Counted from the first letter of the stretch, positions 53,756 to 61,474 are shown. The stretch is 64,000 nt of DNA from Clostridium puniceum (GCF_002006345.1 NZ_LZZM01000223.1:53286-117285), one strand, 5' to 3'. The notes: a model not told the origin generated them from the sequence alone. Numbers and translations are program-made.

Positions 53756-54124
53756 GTATGGAAAGCTTAACGAAAATAATAGGCAGGTTTGAATAAAATT
53801 GTTAAAAAACACACAAACTATTTTTAATTTACAAAATATAATTTAAAATTTTCTAATATTTCAAACGTTGAGCCAAAATGATATTATCTATTTATGTAAA
53901 TACAGAAAAATATAAACGTTTAAATTAAAAAGGAGGGTAAATGAGTAATTAATTTTATTGCTAAGTAAAAATAATAAAATTAGTTATAATTAAAAACAAG
54001 TATGTCATCTATTCTATAAAAAGATTGTATAAGACATTATAGTAATATTTTAACTTGCAAGAAAACGTTTAACATATTATAATAAGCAACATATAAAAAA
54101 TAAAAACATAGGGGAGGAAAAGAT
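53756..54124 (+). other. ribH-buk gap with a three-codon frame and the buk promoter
   Basis: AGGAGGG (53931-53937) is followed by ATG AGT AAT TAA (53941-53952), a strong ribosome site with a frame of only three codons. The rest is AT-rich up to the buk promoter. Confidence 0.45.
54055..54083 (+). promoter_or_regulatory. Sigma-A promoter for buk with a cre-like site in the spacer
   Basis: TTGCAA (54055-54060), a 17-base spacer and TATAAT (54078-54083). The spacer holds GAAAACGTTTAAC, which matches the catabolite-responsive element TGWAARCGYTWNCW at 12 of 14 positions (54060-54073). CcpA bound there would block the promoter; this is inference. Confidence 0.6.
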
Positions 54125-55195
54125 GTGAGCTACAAATTATTAATAATAAATCCAGGTTCTACATCAACTAAAATAGCAGTATATGAAGATGAAAAGGAAA
54201 TATTTGAAGAAACATTAAGACATTCATCAGAAGAAATAGGTAAATTTAAATATATATTAGATCAAAAAAGTTTTCGAATTGAGCTTATTTTAGAAATGCT
54301 TCAGCAGAACAAAATAGATATAAAAGAAATGAATGCAATTGTTGGGAGGGGGGGGCTTCTAAAGCCAATAGTTAGTGGTACTTATAATGTAAATGATGCA
54401 ATGTTAAAAGATTTAAAAGAAAGTGTTCAAGGAGAGCATGCGTCTAATCTTGGAGCTATAATAGCTAATGAAATTGCAAATTCCATTAGTAAGCCATCAT
54501 TTATAGTAGATCCAGTAGTAGTGGACGAAATGGAGGAAATAGCAAGATTATCAGGTATACCAGAGCTTCAAAGAAAAAGTATTTTTCATGCATTGAATCA
54601 AAAAGCAGTAGCTAAGAGATATGCTAAAGAAAATTCAAAAAAATATGAAGATATAAATGTTATAGTCGCTCATATGGGGGGCGGTGTTTCTGTAGGAGCA
54701 CATAAAAATGGAAAGATAATTGATGTAAATAATGCTCTTGATGGTGAGGGGGCATTTTCACCAGAAAGAAGTGGTGGTGTTCCAGCTGGTGATTTAGCAA
54801 GAATGTGTTTTAGTGGGAAATATACATTAGAAGAAATTTTAAAGAAGATAACAGGAAAAGGCGGATTTGTAGCTTATCTTAATACAAATGATGCTAGAAT
54901 TGTAGAAGAGGGAGCAGTGGAAGGCGAACCAAAAGCAAAATTAGTACATGATGCTATGGGATATCAAGTAGCAAAAGATATAGGAGGAGCAGCAGCAGTA
55001 CTTAATGGTAAAGTAGATGCTATAATTTTAACTGGAGGTATGGCTTACGGTAAGCCAATGGTAAACTTAATTAGTGAAAAGGTTGGATTTATTGCTCCTA
55101 TAGTTGTTTATCCTGGTGAAGATGAAATGCTTGCCCTTGCACAAGGGGTAATTAGAATCCTAAGTGGAGAAGAAGAAGTTAAAGAATATAAATAA
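54125..55195 (+). CDS. buk: Butyrate kinase
   Basis: Butyrate kinase forms butyrate and ATP from butyryl phosphate (reversible), the energy-yielding last step of butyrate fermentation. The acetokinase-family motifs are LIINPGSTSTKIAVY at the start, IVGRGGLLKPI, AHMGGGVSVGAH and ILTGGMAYGKPMV. Length 356. It starts at GTG 54125, 6 bases after GGGGAGG. There is no phosphotransbutyrylase gene beside it, so it is a stand-alone copy. Codons near residue 77 form a run of eight G. A branched-chain-fatty-acid kinase role is possible. Confidence 0.93.
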   Translation: MSYKLLIINPGSTSTKIAVYEDEKEIFEETLRHSSEEIGKFKYILDQKSFRIELILEMLQQNKIDIKEMNAIVGRGGLLKPIVSGTYNVNDAMLKDLKESVQGEHASNLGAIIANEIANSISKPSFIVDPVVVDEMEEIARLSGIPELQRKSIFHALNQKAVAKRYAKENSKKYEDINVIVAHMGGGVSVGAHKNGKIIDVNNALDGEGAFSPERSGGVPAGDLARMCFSGKYTLEEILKKITGKGGFVAYLNTNDARIVEEGAVEGEPKAKLVHDAMGYQVAKDIGGAAAVLNGKVDAIILTGGMAYGKPMVNLISEKVGFIAPIVVYPGEDEMLALAQGVIRILSGEEEVKEYK

Positions 55196-55301
55196 ATTGT
55201 AATGAAGTTTTTGCTAAAAAATGGAATTTTGGGCTCAGTTTAAGAACAAAAATTGAGTTGCTAAAAATTATTTAAAAGAAAAAGTTTATTAAATACATGC
55301 T

Positions 55302-55348
55302 CTCTAGTAAAAAATGAAAAATTTTACTAGAGGGTAAATTTTTTTGCT
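55302..55348 (+). terminator. Intrinsic terminator of buk
   Basis: CTCTAGTAAAA (55302-55312) pairs with TTTTACTAGAG (55322-55332), followed by GGTAAATTTTTTT. Confidence 0.7.
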
Positions 55349-55433
55349 AAGGTTATCTTTATTCTATTTTATAAGTTAGCTTAATAAAAATATTAAGTAA
55401 GAATAAATTCTATAAGATAGAGAGGATGATATA

Positions 55434-55907
55434 ATGATAAAACATAAAAGTTTAAAGAAAGTGTTAATAATTGCAATTGCTCTAACTGCATTATTTACAT
55501 TTAGAGAAATTAAACTAATAGAAGCAAATGCAGAAGGTTGGATAAATGTAGATAATAGCTGGCGTTACTATAGTGGAACTGATATAGAAACTGGATGGTG
55601 TAAATCTAATGGAAATTGGTATTACTTAAATGAAGACGGATTGGCAAGAACAGGATGGATTAAAAGTGAAGGAAAATATTATTACCTTGATCAAAGCACC
55701 GGAAAGATGTTAACCGGTTGGATTCAAGATCAAGGAAATTGGTATTATTTAAATAGCTTTGGAGAAATGATCACAGGATGGTTTGAATACAAAGGGAATC
55801 TGTATTATTTAAATACCTCAGGGGTAATGGTTAGGGACATTTATATTGGGGAATATTATCTAGGGCCAGATGGTGCATGGAAAGAAGGCCAATATCACCA
55901 TAGATAA
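55434..55907 (+). CDS. Secreted protein with choline-binding-type cell-wall repeats
   Basis: The 157-residue protein has a signal peptide (KKVLIIAIALTALFTF after a basic start, cleavage probably near ANA-EG at about residue 34). Nearly all the rest is five to six repeats of the CW_binding_1 type with the pattern GWxxxxGxWYYLNxxGxxxTGW (residues about 35-150). These bind choline or other wall polymers. No catalytic domain is present, so it is a bare wall-binding protein or a fragment of a larger enzyme. GAGAGGATG lies before the ATG. Confidence 0.85.
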   Translation: MIKHKSLKKVLIIAIALTALFTFREIKLIEANAEGWINVDNSWRYYSGTDIETGWCKSNGNWYYLNEDGLARTGWIKSEGKYYYLDQSTGKMLTGWIQDQGNWYYLNSFGEMITGWFEYKGNLYYLNTSGVMVRDIYIGEYYLGPDGAWKEGQYHHR

Positions 55908-55948
55908 TTATATATTTATCTAATGTATATTTTAGTATAAACAATATT

Positions 55949-56692
55949 CTATTGTTTAAATTGACCAGTTTTACCCATAATATATGCAAGTTTTATTATA
56001 GATTTTTCTTCATCAGACATTTCTCTATTGTACATTTTTTCAAATTGTTTTATCAAAGAAATTGTATTTATTTTTTGTTTATGTTGAGCTGACTTCCTCT
56101 TGTCTGATGAAGAAGTATAGATTATAGGCTTCATATTGTGATTATGAATAATTTTAAAAATTTCTGCAGTGTAATAAGCATCATAAAAAGCATTATGGAA
56201 ATCACCTTCAATTGCTATATTTAAAAGTTCAATTGCAGTTTTTAAGCCAATTTTAAATTTATTTTCTGTTTTAAGATATTTTGAAGCATATGCTTGAAGA
56301 TCAATATATTTAAAAATTGGTGAGGTAGATAAACTGTAAAACTTAACATTTCTCATAAGTTCTTTAATGTCAACTGTGCCCCAAACACATAATATTGTTT
56401 CATCATCTCCAATAAAGTTTAGAAAATCTTTGTAAACAGCAATAAAATTTTTACAAGAAGAAACTTGTTCATCTGTTATTTTAGTTAAATTCTCTACAAG
56501 TGGATGAATAGTTTTATAAATAGTTGGTTTAATTAAAGCGTCGAATGTAGATATTGTTTCAAAGTTTTCGTTTAATTTTACTGCACCAATTTGAATTATT
56601 TCAAAAGGAATACTAGAAAATTGATTATTTTCATTTTCTATATATTCATTATTTTTTTGATTAAATTCTAAATCATAAATTATATAATTCAT
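55949..56692 (-). CDS. DEDDh 3'-5' exonuclease domain protein
   Basis: The 247-residue protein has the DEDDh exonuclease sites: Exo I YDLEFNQ (Asp7, Glu9), a middle Asp in WGTVDIKEL, and Exo III HNAFYDA (HxAxxD, about residue 162-167). It resembles the KapD / sporulation-inhibitor exonuclease group of Firmicutes. The C-terminal 50 residues are basic and may bind nucleic acid. Substrate unknown. AGGTGC is 6 bases before the ATG. It converges with the wall-binding gene. Confidence 0.82.
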   Translation of the reverse strand: MNYIIYDLEFNQKNNEYIENENNQFSSIPFEIIQIGAVKLNENFETISTFDALIKPTIYKTIHPLVENLTKITDEQVSSCKNFIAVYKDFLNFIGDDETILCVWGTVDIKELMRNVKFYSLSTSPIFKYIDLQAYASKYLKTENKFKIGLKTAIELLNIAIEGDFHNAFYDAYYTAEIFKIIHNHNMKPIIYTSSSDKRKSAQHKQKINTISLIKQFEKMYNREMSDEEKSIIKLAYIMGKTGQFKQ

Positions 56693-56724
56693 GTTTACGC
56701 ACCTACTTTATTTATCTTTTTAAT

Positions 56725-56834
56725 ATTATATATGTTCTAAAAAATTTTGTTCATTAAGATTTAATTTCTATATTAGAGTGATTGGATAAGACAACCAACT
56801 AAATTATGAACTTTCTTAATTAGAACTTATATAG
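56725..56834. repeat. Dispersed palindromic element, copy 1
   Basis: These 110 bases recur at 63890-64000 with one substitution and one A insertion. The ends are imperfect inverted repeats: GTTCTAA...GTTCAT on the left matches the complement of ATGAAC...TTAGAAC on the right, and TTGG/CCAA forms a central hairpin. It lies between the divergent exonuclease gene and the 57002 gene and has no open frame. Confidence 0.85.
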
Positions 56835-57001
56835 ATCATTGTATTTTAAGATTTAATGATATAATATTTTTGTGATACTTTTGTTTTTTATCGGTATAAT
56901 TTAACAATAATTAATATATGTTTAATTAGTAAATATAATGAGAAAAATGAACAAATGGTAAAATCATAAAAGCTCATTAGATTAAATGGGAAGGAGCCAA
57001 T
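56835..57001 (+). promoter_or_regulatory. Promoter region of the 57002 gene
   Basis: TTGTAT (56839-56844) with a short 15-base spacer and TGA-TATAAT (56857-56865) is the best candidate; a second TATAAT lies at 56895-56900. Nothing else is seen. Confidence 0.4.
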
Positions 57002-57265
57002 ATGGAAAATTTAGAGTATGAAATAAAATATCAAAATTTAAATGTAAGTCAATTAATAAAAAATAAGGAACAATTTGACTATGACATAATAGAAGTATAT
57101 ATTTCAGAGTATAGTAAGGGTTTTAAAGTTAGTCAAATAGGAAAAACTCATGGAAGTGGAACTATTTTTACTTATGAAAAAATACACGATGCAGAAGAAG
57201 CGGAAATATATATAAAAGTAGTAATAGAGTTAATTAAAAAATATAATAATAAATATGCAACTTAA
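57002..57265 (+). CDS. Small protein of unknown function, 87 aa
   Basis: AAGGAGCC lies 8 bases before the ATG. The protein is soluble, acidic-basic mixed and Lys/Ile/Tyr-rich, with no membrane span, cysteine cluster or motif I recognise. SKGFKVSQIGKTHGSGTIFTYEKIHDA (residues about 39-64) looks like a beta-rich core. It is flanked by long gaps, so it is probably a single-gene unit. Confidence 0.55.
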   Translation: MENLEYEIKYQNLNVSQLIKNKEQFDYDIIEVYISEYSKGFKVSQIGKTHGSGTIFTYEKIHDAEEAEIYIKVVIELIKKYNNKYAT

Positions 57266-57668
57266 ATAGTCTTGGATTGTTTTGAAAAAAGCGTGTAAAA
57301 ATTTATTATGTGTTAATATAAAAAATATTGAAAGAATTTACGGAGTCATAAAGCAATATTATAATTTGAAATGTTAAACGATAAAAGTTATTAATTAATA
57401 TAGACTTTTAAAAAATAATGTGTTAATATATAAATATACAAAAGATACTGATTTCATTAATTTAATTCTCCATAAATTTTTGAGGTGGCCATTATTTTTG
57501 CTACCTCAAAAATTATAAATTAAGTACAAAGATATAAATATTAGAAGTTTAGACAACAATTAAAAATAATATACTAGTTAAATATAAATTGTTTAAAAAT
57601 TTATATTTATAGACACATAATTGACAAAAATTAATGGTATTATATGTTTTAAAAAGGATGTGAGGAAT
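57266..57668 (+). other. Gap with TGTGTTAATAT motifs and a long perfect hairpin
   Basis: TATGTGTTAATAT (57308-57320) and TGTGTTAATAT (57419-57429) are extended -10-like. A 15-bp stem follows: 57475-57489 with 57500-57514 (core TTGAGGTGGC facing GCTACCTCAA). T-runs are inside the 5' arm and A-runs in the 3' arm, so it is not a normal terminator on either strand. TTGACA is at 57621-57626. Confidence 0.5.
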
Positions 57669-57839
57669 ATGGGAAATTTAATAAAGATTAATATGTATGT
57701 AGAAAGAAAGAAAGCTAATAATAATCTTATAAATATAATGAAGATAGAAGAAAATATTTTAAATTACAATGAGTGGTTAGAAAAAAATCAAAGAGAGGAT
57801 AAAATAGAGAATTATGAAAAGTTTTTGCAAGCTCAGTAA
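57669..57839 (+). CDS. Small protein of unknown function, 56 aa
   Basis: ATG 57669 is 8 bases after AAGGATG; an in-frame TTG at 57621 coincides with a TTGACA promoter-like hexamer and is rejected. The product is highly charged (many Lys, Glu, Asn) and probably helical: VERKKANNNLINIMKIEENI. No known family is recognised. A clear terminator follows, supporting expression as a unit. Confidence 0.5.
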   Translation: MGNLIKINMYVERKKANNNLINIMKIEENILNYNEWLEKNQREDKIENYEKFLQAQ

Positions 57840-57851
57840 TTATTCGTAAGG

Positions 57852-57887
57852 ATAGGTTAGACGTTGATGTTTAATCTATTTTTTTAT
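57852..57887 (+). terminator. Intrinsic terminator after the 56-aa gene
   Basis: ATAGGTTAGAC (57852-57862) pairs with GTTTAATCTAT (57869-57879, two G-U), then a T-run. Confidence 0.75.
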
Positions 57888-58060
57888 GTTAAATATCTGA
57901 AAATTAATATACTAAGCTTTAACGTATATCGAATATTTTACAGGTTAAATTCTAGATTAAGCTGCTTAAATTAAATTTTCACTTCTTTTAATAGTTGATA
58001 AAGATCTAGAAAAAGTGTATAGTAAGAGATTGTAAAGACATAGAAAGCGAGCTGTATATT

Positions 58061-58927
58061 ATGGATAATAATTTTGCTAATCAATTATTACTTTGTCCTG
58101 TTTGCAAAGAAAATTTGATTAAAGACACTTTAAATAAAACATACAAATGCAAAAGTAATCATGCGTATGATATTGCAAAAGAAGGATATGTAAATTTATT
58201 AATTAGTAATCAAAAAAGAAGTAAAAACCCGGGTGATTCTAAAGAAATGGTTCTAGCAAGAATAGATTTTTTATCTAAGGGGTATTATAAGAAATTATCT
58301 GACAAAATCAATGAAAGGATTGTTCAATATTTAACTAAGCATGATAGAGACGAGTTTAATATTATGGATTTAGGTTGTGGTGAAGGCTATTATTTGATAA
58401 ATCTTAAGAATTATATGGATGAAAAAAATATAAAAGCTAATTATTATGGTATAGATGTTTCTAAAGAAGCGGTGAAATATGCTGGTAAAACAAATAAAGA
58501 TTGTGTTTGGGCAGTTGGTAATAATTTCAATATTCCAGTTGGTGAGAAATCTATGGATTGTATACTTTCAGTATTTAGTCCTATAGATATTGATGAATGT
58601 AATAGAATTCTAAAGGATGATGGAATTTTTATAAGAGTTCTTCCAAGAATTAATCATTTAATTGAACTTAGAAATATTATTTATTCAGAAGTTCATTTAA
58701 ATGAAAAGGTATATAGAGCAAGTAATGAGGATAATGAATATGTGGAAGAATCTAATGTTACGTTTGAGATTGAATTAAATAAGGAAGAGATACTAAGTTT
58801 ATTAAAAATGACACCACATTATTGGAAATCTACACCTGAAAATAAAGAAAAGTTAGAGTCTTATGAATCACTTTTTATTACTATAGATATGCGTATAGGT
58901 GTGTTTCAAAAGAAAATTGACAATTAA
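58061..58927 (+). CDS. 23S rRNA (guanine-N1)-methyltransferase, RlmA family
   Basis: The N-terminus has the RlmA zinc site: LLCPVCKENL, then YKCKSNHAYDIAKEGYVNLL (Cys-x2-Cys, Cys-x3-His). The Rossmann SAM site is IMDLGCGEGYYL (about residue 105), with DCILSVFSPIDIDEC as a post-motif. Length 288. Homologues methylate G745 or G748 of 23S rRNA, the latter giving tylosin resistance; which base is used here cannot be told. The ribosome site is weak (GCGAG). Confidence 0.85.
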   Translation: MDNNFANQLLLCPVCKENLIKDTLNKTYKCKSNHAYDIAKEGYVNLLISNQKRSKNPGDSKEMVLARIDFLSKGYYKKLSDKINERIVQYLTKHDRDEFNIMDLGCGEGYYLINLKNYMDEKNIKANYYGIDVSKEAVKYAGKTNKDCVWAVGNNFNIPVGEKSMDCILSVFSPIDIDECNRILKDDGIFIRVLPRINHLIELRNIIYSEVHLNEKVYRASNEDNEYVEESNVTFEIELNKEEILSLLKMTPHYWKSTPENKEKLESYESLFITIDMRIGVFQKKIDN

Positions 58928-58951
58928 ATTATTAATTTAGGAGGGGCTATT

Positions 58952-59488
58952 TTGGAAGAACGTATTGACAAAAAAGAAAACAATATTATTAAATTTTTTA
59001 AAGATTGGGTAATGCCAATAATTAGTGCGGCAATTATATACCTTTTGTTAAATAAATTTGTATTTTTTAATGTACAGGTACCAACAGGTTCAATGATTCC
59101 GACTATAAATATAGGCAATAGAGCAGTTGTAACTAGGATATACAATTTACATAATCTTAAAAGAGGCGATGTAATTGTATTTTATTCAGATGAACTTGGA
59201 GAAAGATTAGTAAAAAGGCTAATAGGACTACCAGGGGATAAAATAGAAATAAAAAAAGGTATAGTATCTATAAATGGAGAACAATTACAAGAAGATTATG
59301 TTAAAAATAAAGATAATTATAGTGGTACTTTTGAAGTGCCAGAAGGAAAATACTTCTTTTTAGGTGATAATAGACCAGTATCAAAGGATGCAAGATATTG
59401 GATAAACCCATACATAGATAGTTCTGCTATAGAAGGGAAAGCACAATTTATATTTTATCCATTTGCAGATTTTAAGTCTATAAAATAG
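58952..59488 (+). CDS. lepB: Signal peptidase I
   Basis: It removes signal peptides of exported proteins. One N-terminal membrane span (about 20-40) is followed by the catalytic Ser47 in VPTGSMIPT and Lys88 in RLVKRLIGLPGD; box E GDNRPVSKDARYW is also present. At 178 residues it is a normal Gram-positive type. It starts at TTG 58952 with AGGAGG 8 bases upstream, 24 bases after the RlmA-like gene. Confidence 0.95.
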   Translation: MEERIDKKENNIIKFFKDWVMPIISAAIIYLLLNKFVFFNVQVPTGSMIPTINIGNRAVVTRIYNLHNLKRGDVIVFYSDELGERLVKRLIGLPGDKIEIKKGIVSINGEQLQEDYVKNKDNYSGTFEVPEGKYFFLGDNRPVSKDARYWINPYIDSSAIEGKAQFIFYPFADFKSIK

Positions 59489-59661
59489 TTTTTATCAAAA
59501 ATTAATTATATCAATTTTACTTTTGAAATGGATAGGATTGTTGTTTTTTTGTTTCAGAAGGTTTATTGATTTTAGAAACTAAAAATGAAAAAAGTATTCT
59601 ATAAAAACTTAAGTTATATAGGAATGCTTTTGTAAATAAATAAGTGTGAGTGTTAAACTAG

Positions 59662-59697
59662 AATAAGTGATTTAGCATTTGCACTTATTTTATTTAT
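59662..59697 (+). terminator. Intrinsic terminator downstream of lepB
   Basis: AATAAGTG (59662-59669) pairs with CACTTATT (59682-59689), then TTATTTATT. It is 170 bases after the lepB stop. Confidence 0.6.
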
Positions 59698-59843
59698 TAA
59701 TAATTGGAATAATTATATGAATTTAAATTTAAAAATTAGTATTTTTAATATAATGTAGAATTTAAAAGAGATTTTCATATTGAAAATTATATTTAGAGGA
59801 TTGTTTTTCAATAATTTTAATTACTATAATATTAAAAATGATT

Positions 59844-59908
59844 TGTCGAAAAAAAATTTGAAAAATTTTTGAAAAAATATAGAATATTTTGTCACAATGT
59901 GTTAATAT
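59844..59908 (+). promoter_or_regulatory. Promoter of C-rich RNA: Spo0A-type box plus extended -10
   Basis: TGTCGAA (59844-59850) is an exact Spo0A box. TTTTGTCA follows at 59887-59894, then TGTG-T-TAATAT (59898-59908). The same three blocks occur at 62339-62404 with spacing equal to within one base. The expected start is near 59915. Confidence 0.55.
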
Positions 59909-59914
59909 ATAGCT

Positions 59915-60010
59915 ACACAAAAGAATAAAACTCAAAATCCCCCAATCCCAACCCCAATCCCTCATAATTTATATATAGGTGCAGTCATTAATTTGGCTGC
60001 ACCTTTTGTT
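59915..60010 (+). ncRNA. Putative C-rich small RNA
   Basis: A transcript of about 95 bases is predicted from the extended -10 to the terminator. It holds four C-runs at 59939-59961 (CCCCC, CCC, CCCC and CCC, separated by AAT, AA and AAT), unpaired in a simple fold, and no frame with a ribosome site. C-rich single-stranded motifs in Gram-positive small RNAs (such as RsaE) bind Shine-Dalgarno sequences; a similar use is inferred. Confidence 0.5.
59977..60008 (+). terminator. Terminator of the C-rich small RNA
   Basis: AGGTGCAGTC (59977-59986) pairs with GGCTGCACCT (59995-60004, one G-U), then TTTTG. Confidence 0.9.
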
Positions 60011-60203
60011 TGTATTAAAAAATATAATATAGCTAGAATTTAGAAGAAGAATTTTTTGCAGCGACTTTTGTAAATGATATGAATCAAATGCAAAAAGTAA
60101 GATTTTTTATTACATACGAAAGTGAAATAGGAGTAGCTTTTAGGATAGTTGTTTCATATATTATAGAACTAAAAGGCATTATATATAGGAAGAAGGAGTT
60201 TGT

Positions 60204-60674
60204 ATGTTAAAAACAATGCTTGAAAAAATAGAGAAGGTTTTAAAAGGTAAATTAGATAGATCAAAATTGCAAGAAAAAATAGTAAAGCATCCTAATTATA
60301 TTTTGAAAGCAAAAGAAATTTGGAATATGATAAATGCAGATTTAGGAATTTCAAATACAGTAGAAAATAAATTCATATCAAAAGTGGAAAAGTTTGAAAA
60401 AACAGTACTTGCTAAATTTCCAGAATTAACAAAGGCAGATGTTATAGAACTAAGGAAAACTATTATTGGAGGTGCTAATGCTGGGAAAGAGATGGTATTA
60501 AATCAAGTAGATAATCTAAAACAGTTGCAAATTTTTAATACTAAGTTAAAAGAAGAAAATGAAAAACTTAAGGAACAATTGAGTAAGTTTAGTATAAATG
60601 AAACTTTAAATATAGATAAAATATTAGAGGAAGAGCCAAAAACAGTGACTGAAGAAAAGACAGAGGAAGAATAA
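60204..60674 (+). CDS. Coiled-coil protein of unknown function, 156 aa
   Basis: GAAGGAG lies 8 bases before the ATG. The middle part (AKEIWNMINADLGISNTVENKF...LAKFPELTKADVIELRKTIIG, about 35-95) vaguely recalls the C-terminal region of LL-H-type phage holins, but there is no membrane span, so I do not call it a holin. Residues about 110-135 form a coiled coil (NTKLKEENEKLKEQLSKF), and the tail is Glu-rich. No phage genes surround it. Confidence 0.55.
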   Translation: MLKTMLEKIEKVLKGKLDRSKLQEKIVKHPNYILKAKEIWNMINADLGISNTVENKFISKVEKFEKTVLAKFPELTKADVIELRKTIIGGANAGKEMVLNQVDNLKQLQIFNTKLKEENEKLKEQLSKFSINETLNIDKILEEEPKTVTEEKTEEE

Positions 60675-61064
60675 ATAAAAAAATATATATATTGTAATAA
60701 TAAAATTACATTCAAAAAAGTTATATGCTGAATAAATGACTAGACGCATGATGTAAAAAACTAATTGCAAAATATATAGGATAGTTTAAAATAATTTATT
60801 TATGGTTAAATAATGTAATGCATATGCAAATTTAATTGAAAGAGTAGCTGATATAGCTGCTTTTTCATATTATTTAGAATTAAAAATTTTAATGGAATTA
60901 TTTATCAACGTATCATTAGGTTATATTTATTGCATTAGTGGAGCCGGTGCAGTAGCAATGAACTTTAAAATTTTTTTAGAAGATATTAAGAAAATATTCA
61001 GATAATTGACAAAGAACTGACAAAAAAGAATAATATAATAATTGTTAAAGAGGGAGTTGGTATT
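60675..61064 (+). other. Gap with terminator, a 37-codon frame and a promoter
   Basis: After the terminator at 60842-60866 an open frame of 37 codons (60892-61005) encodes a partly hydrophobic peptide with GAGAVAM; it has no ribosome site and is not called. TTGACA (61006-61011) followed by TAATAT (61031-61036) at a loose 19-base spacing may drive the next gene. Confidence 0.45.
60842..60866 (+). terminator. Intrinsic terminator, 60.8 kb
   Basis: AGTAGCT (60843-60849) pairs with AGCTGCT (60855-60861, one G-U), then TTTTT. It probably ends the coiled-coil gene transcript. Confidence 0.7.
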
Positions 61065-61325
61065 ATGATAAAAGGTAATGAAGAATTAAAAATTAGAGAT
61101 AAAGTTACAATAGATGATAAAAAAATATTAACTAGGGCATTAGATGGAATTAAGGGATGGAATTTTAATCCTGTAGCAGTAATTACTAATGAAGGGGAAG
61201 ATTATTATTTTATTTGTAAGGTAAAAACAATAATAGAAAATTTGCAAATGACTATGGCAAAAATATATATTAAAATTCAAAAGGGTAATAAACCAAGATT
61301 ATTGAGTATAGAAGAAATTGTATAA
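61065..61325 (+). CDS. Small protein of unknown function, 86 aa
   Basis: GAGGGAG lies 9 bases before the ATG. The sequence alternates short helices and strands: KVTIDDKKILTRALDGIKGWNFNPVAVITNEGEDYYFICKVKT, then TMAKIYIKIQKGNKPRLLSIEEIV. No membrane span or known motif. A 17-bp terminator hairpin follows, indicating a single-gene unit. Confidence 0.55.
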   Translation: MIKGNEELKIRDKVTIDDKKILTRALDGIKGWNFNPVAVITNEGEDYYFICKVKTIIENLQMTMAKIYIKIQKGNKPRLLSIEEIV

Positions 61326-61340
61326 ATAAAAATACTTATA

Positions 61341-61394
61341 TGGATTATAGTTTAATTATTCAGTGTTAATTAAGCTATAATCCACTTTATTTTA
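61341..61394 (+). terminator. Intrinsic terminator after the 86-aa gene
   Basis: A 17-bp stem pairs 61341-61357 with 61368-61384 (one G-U; TGGATTATAG faces CTATAATCCA), then CTTTATTTT. It may also serve the convergent - strand gene. Confidence 0.8.
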
Positions 61395-61474
61395 GAAACT
61401 GGAATTAAGCAGAGATATTAGTAGGAGTATTGTTTTGGTTTATGTTGTAAGTTTAGCTAAATTAATATAAAATT

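Larger units (their letters stand above)
59489..60203. other. Long gap with terminator and small-RNA locus
   Basis: 715 bases without a convincing protein gene. It holds a terminator (59662-59697), a Spo0A-type box and extended -10 (59844-59908), a C-rich stretch and a second terminator (59977-60008). The 67-codon frame on the - strand here is mostly a by-product of AT-rich sequence. Confidence 0.6.

Noticed and set aside
59762..59965. 67-codon frame on the - strand
   Set aside because: It overlaps the C-rich small-RNA region, its start lies in the G-rich complement, and it has no ribosome site; composition looks like translated AT-rich non-coding DNA.
60204..60674. Phage holin (LL-H type) assignment
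   Set aside because: Some resemblance in the middle helices, but there is no membrane span and no phage neighbours.
60892..61005. 37-codon frame MELFINVSLGYIYC...
   Set aside because: No ribosome site and no recognisable family; kept only as a note in the gap description.
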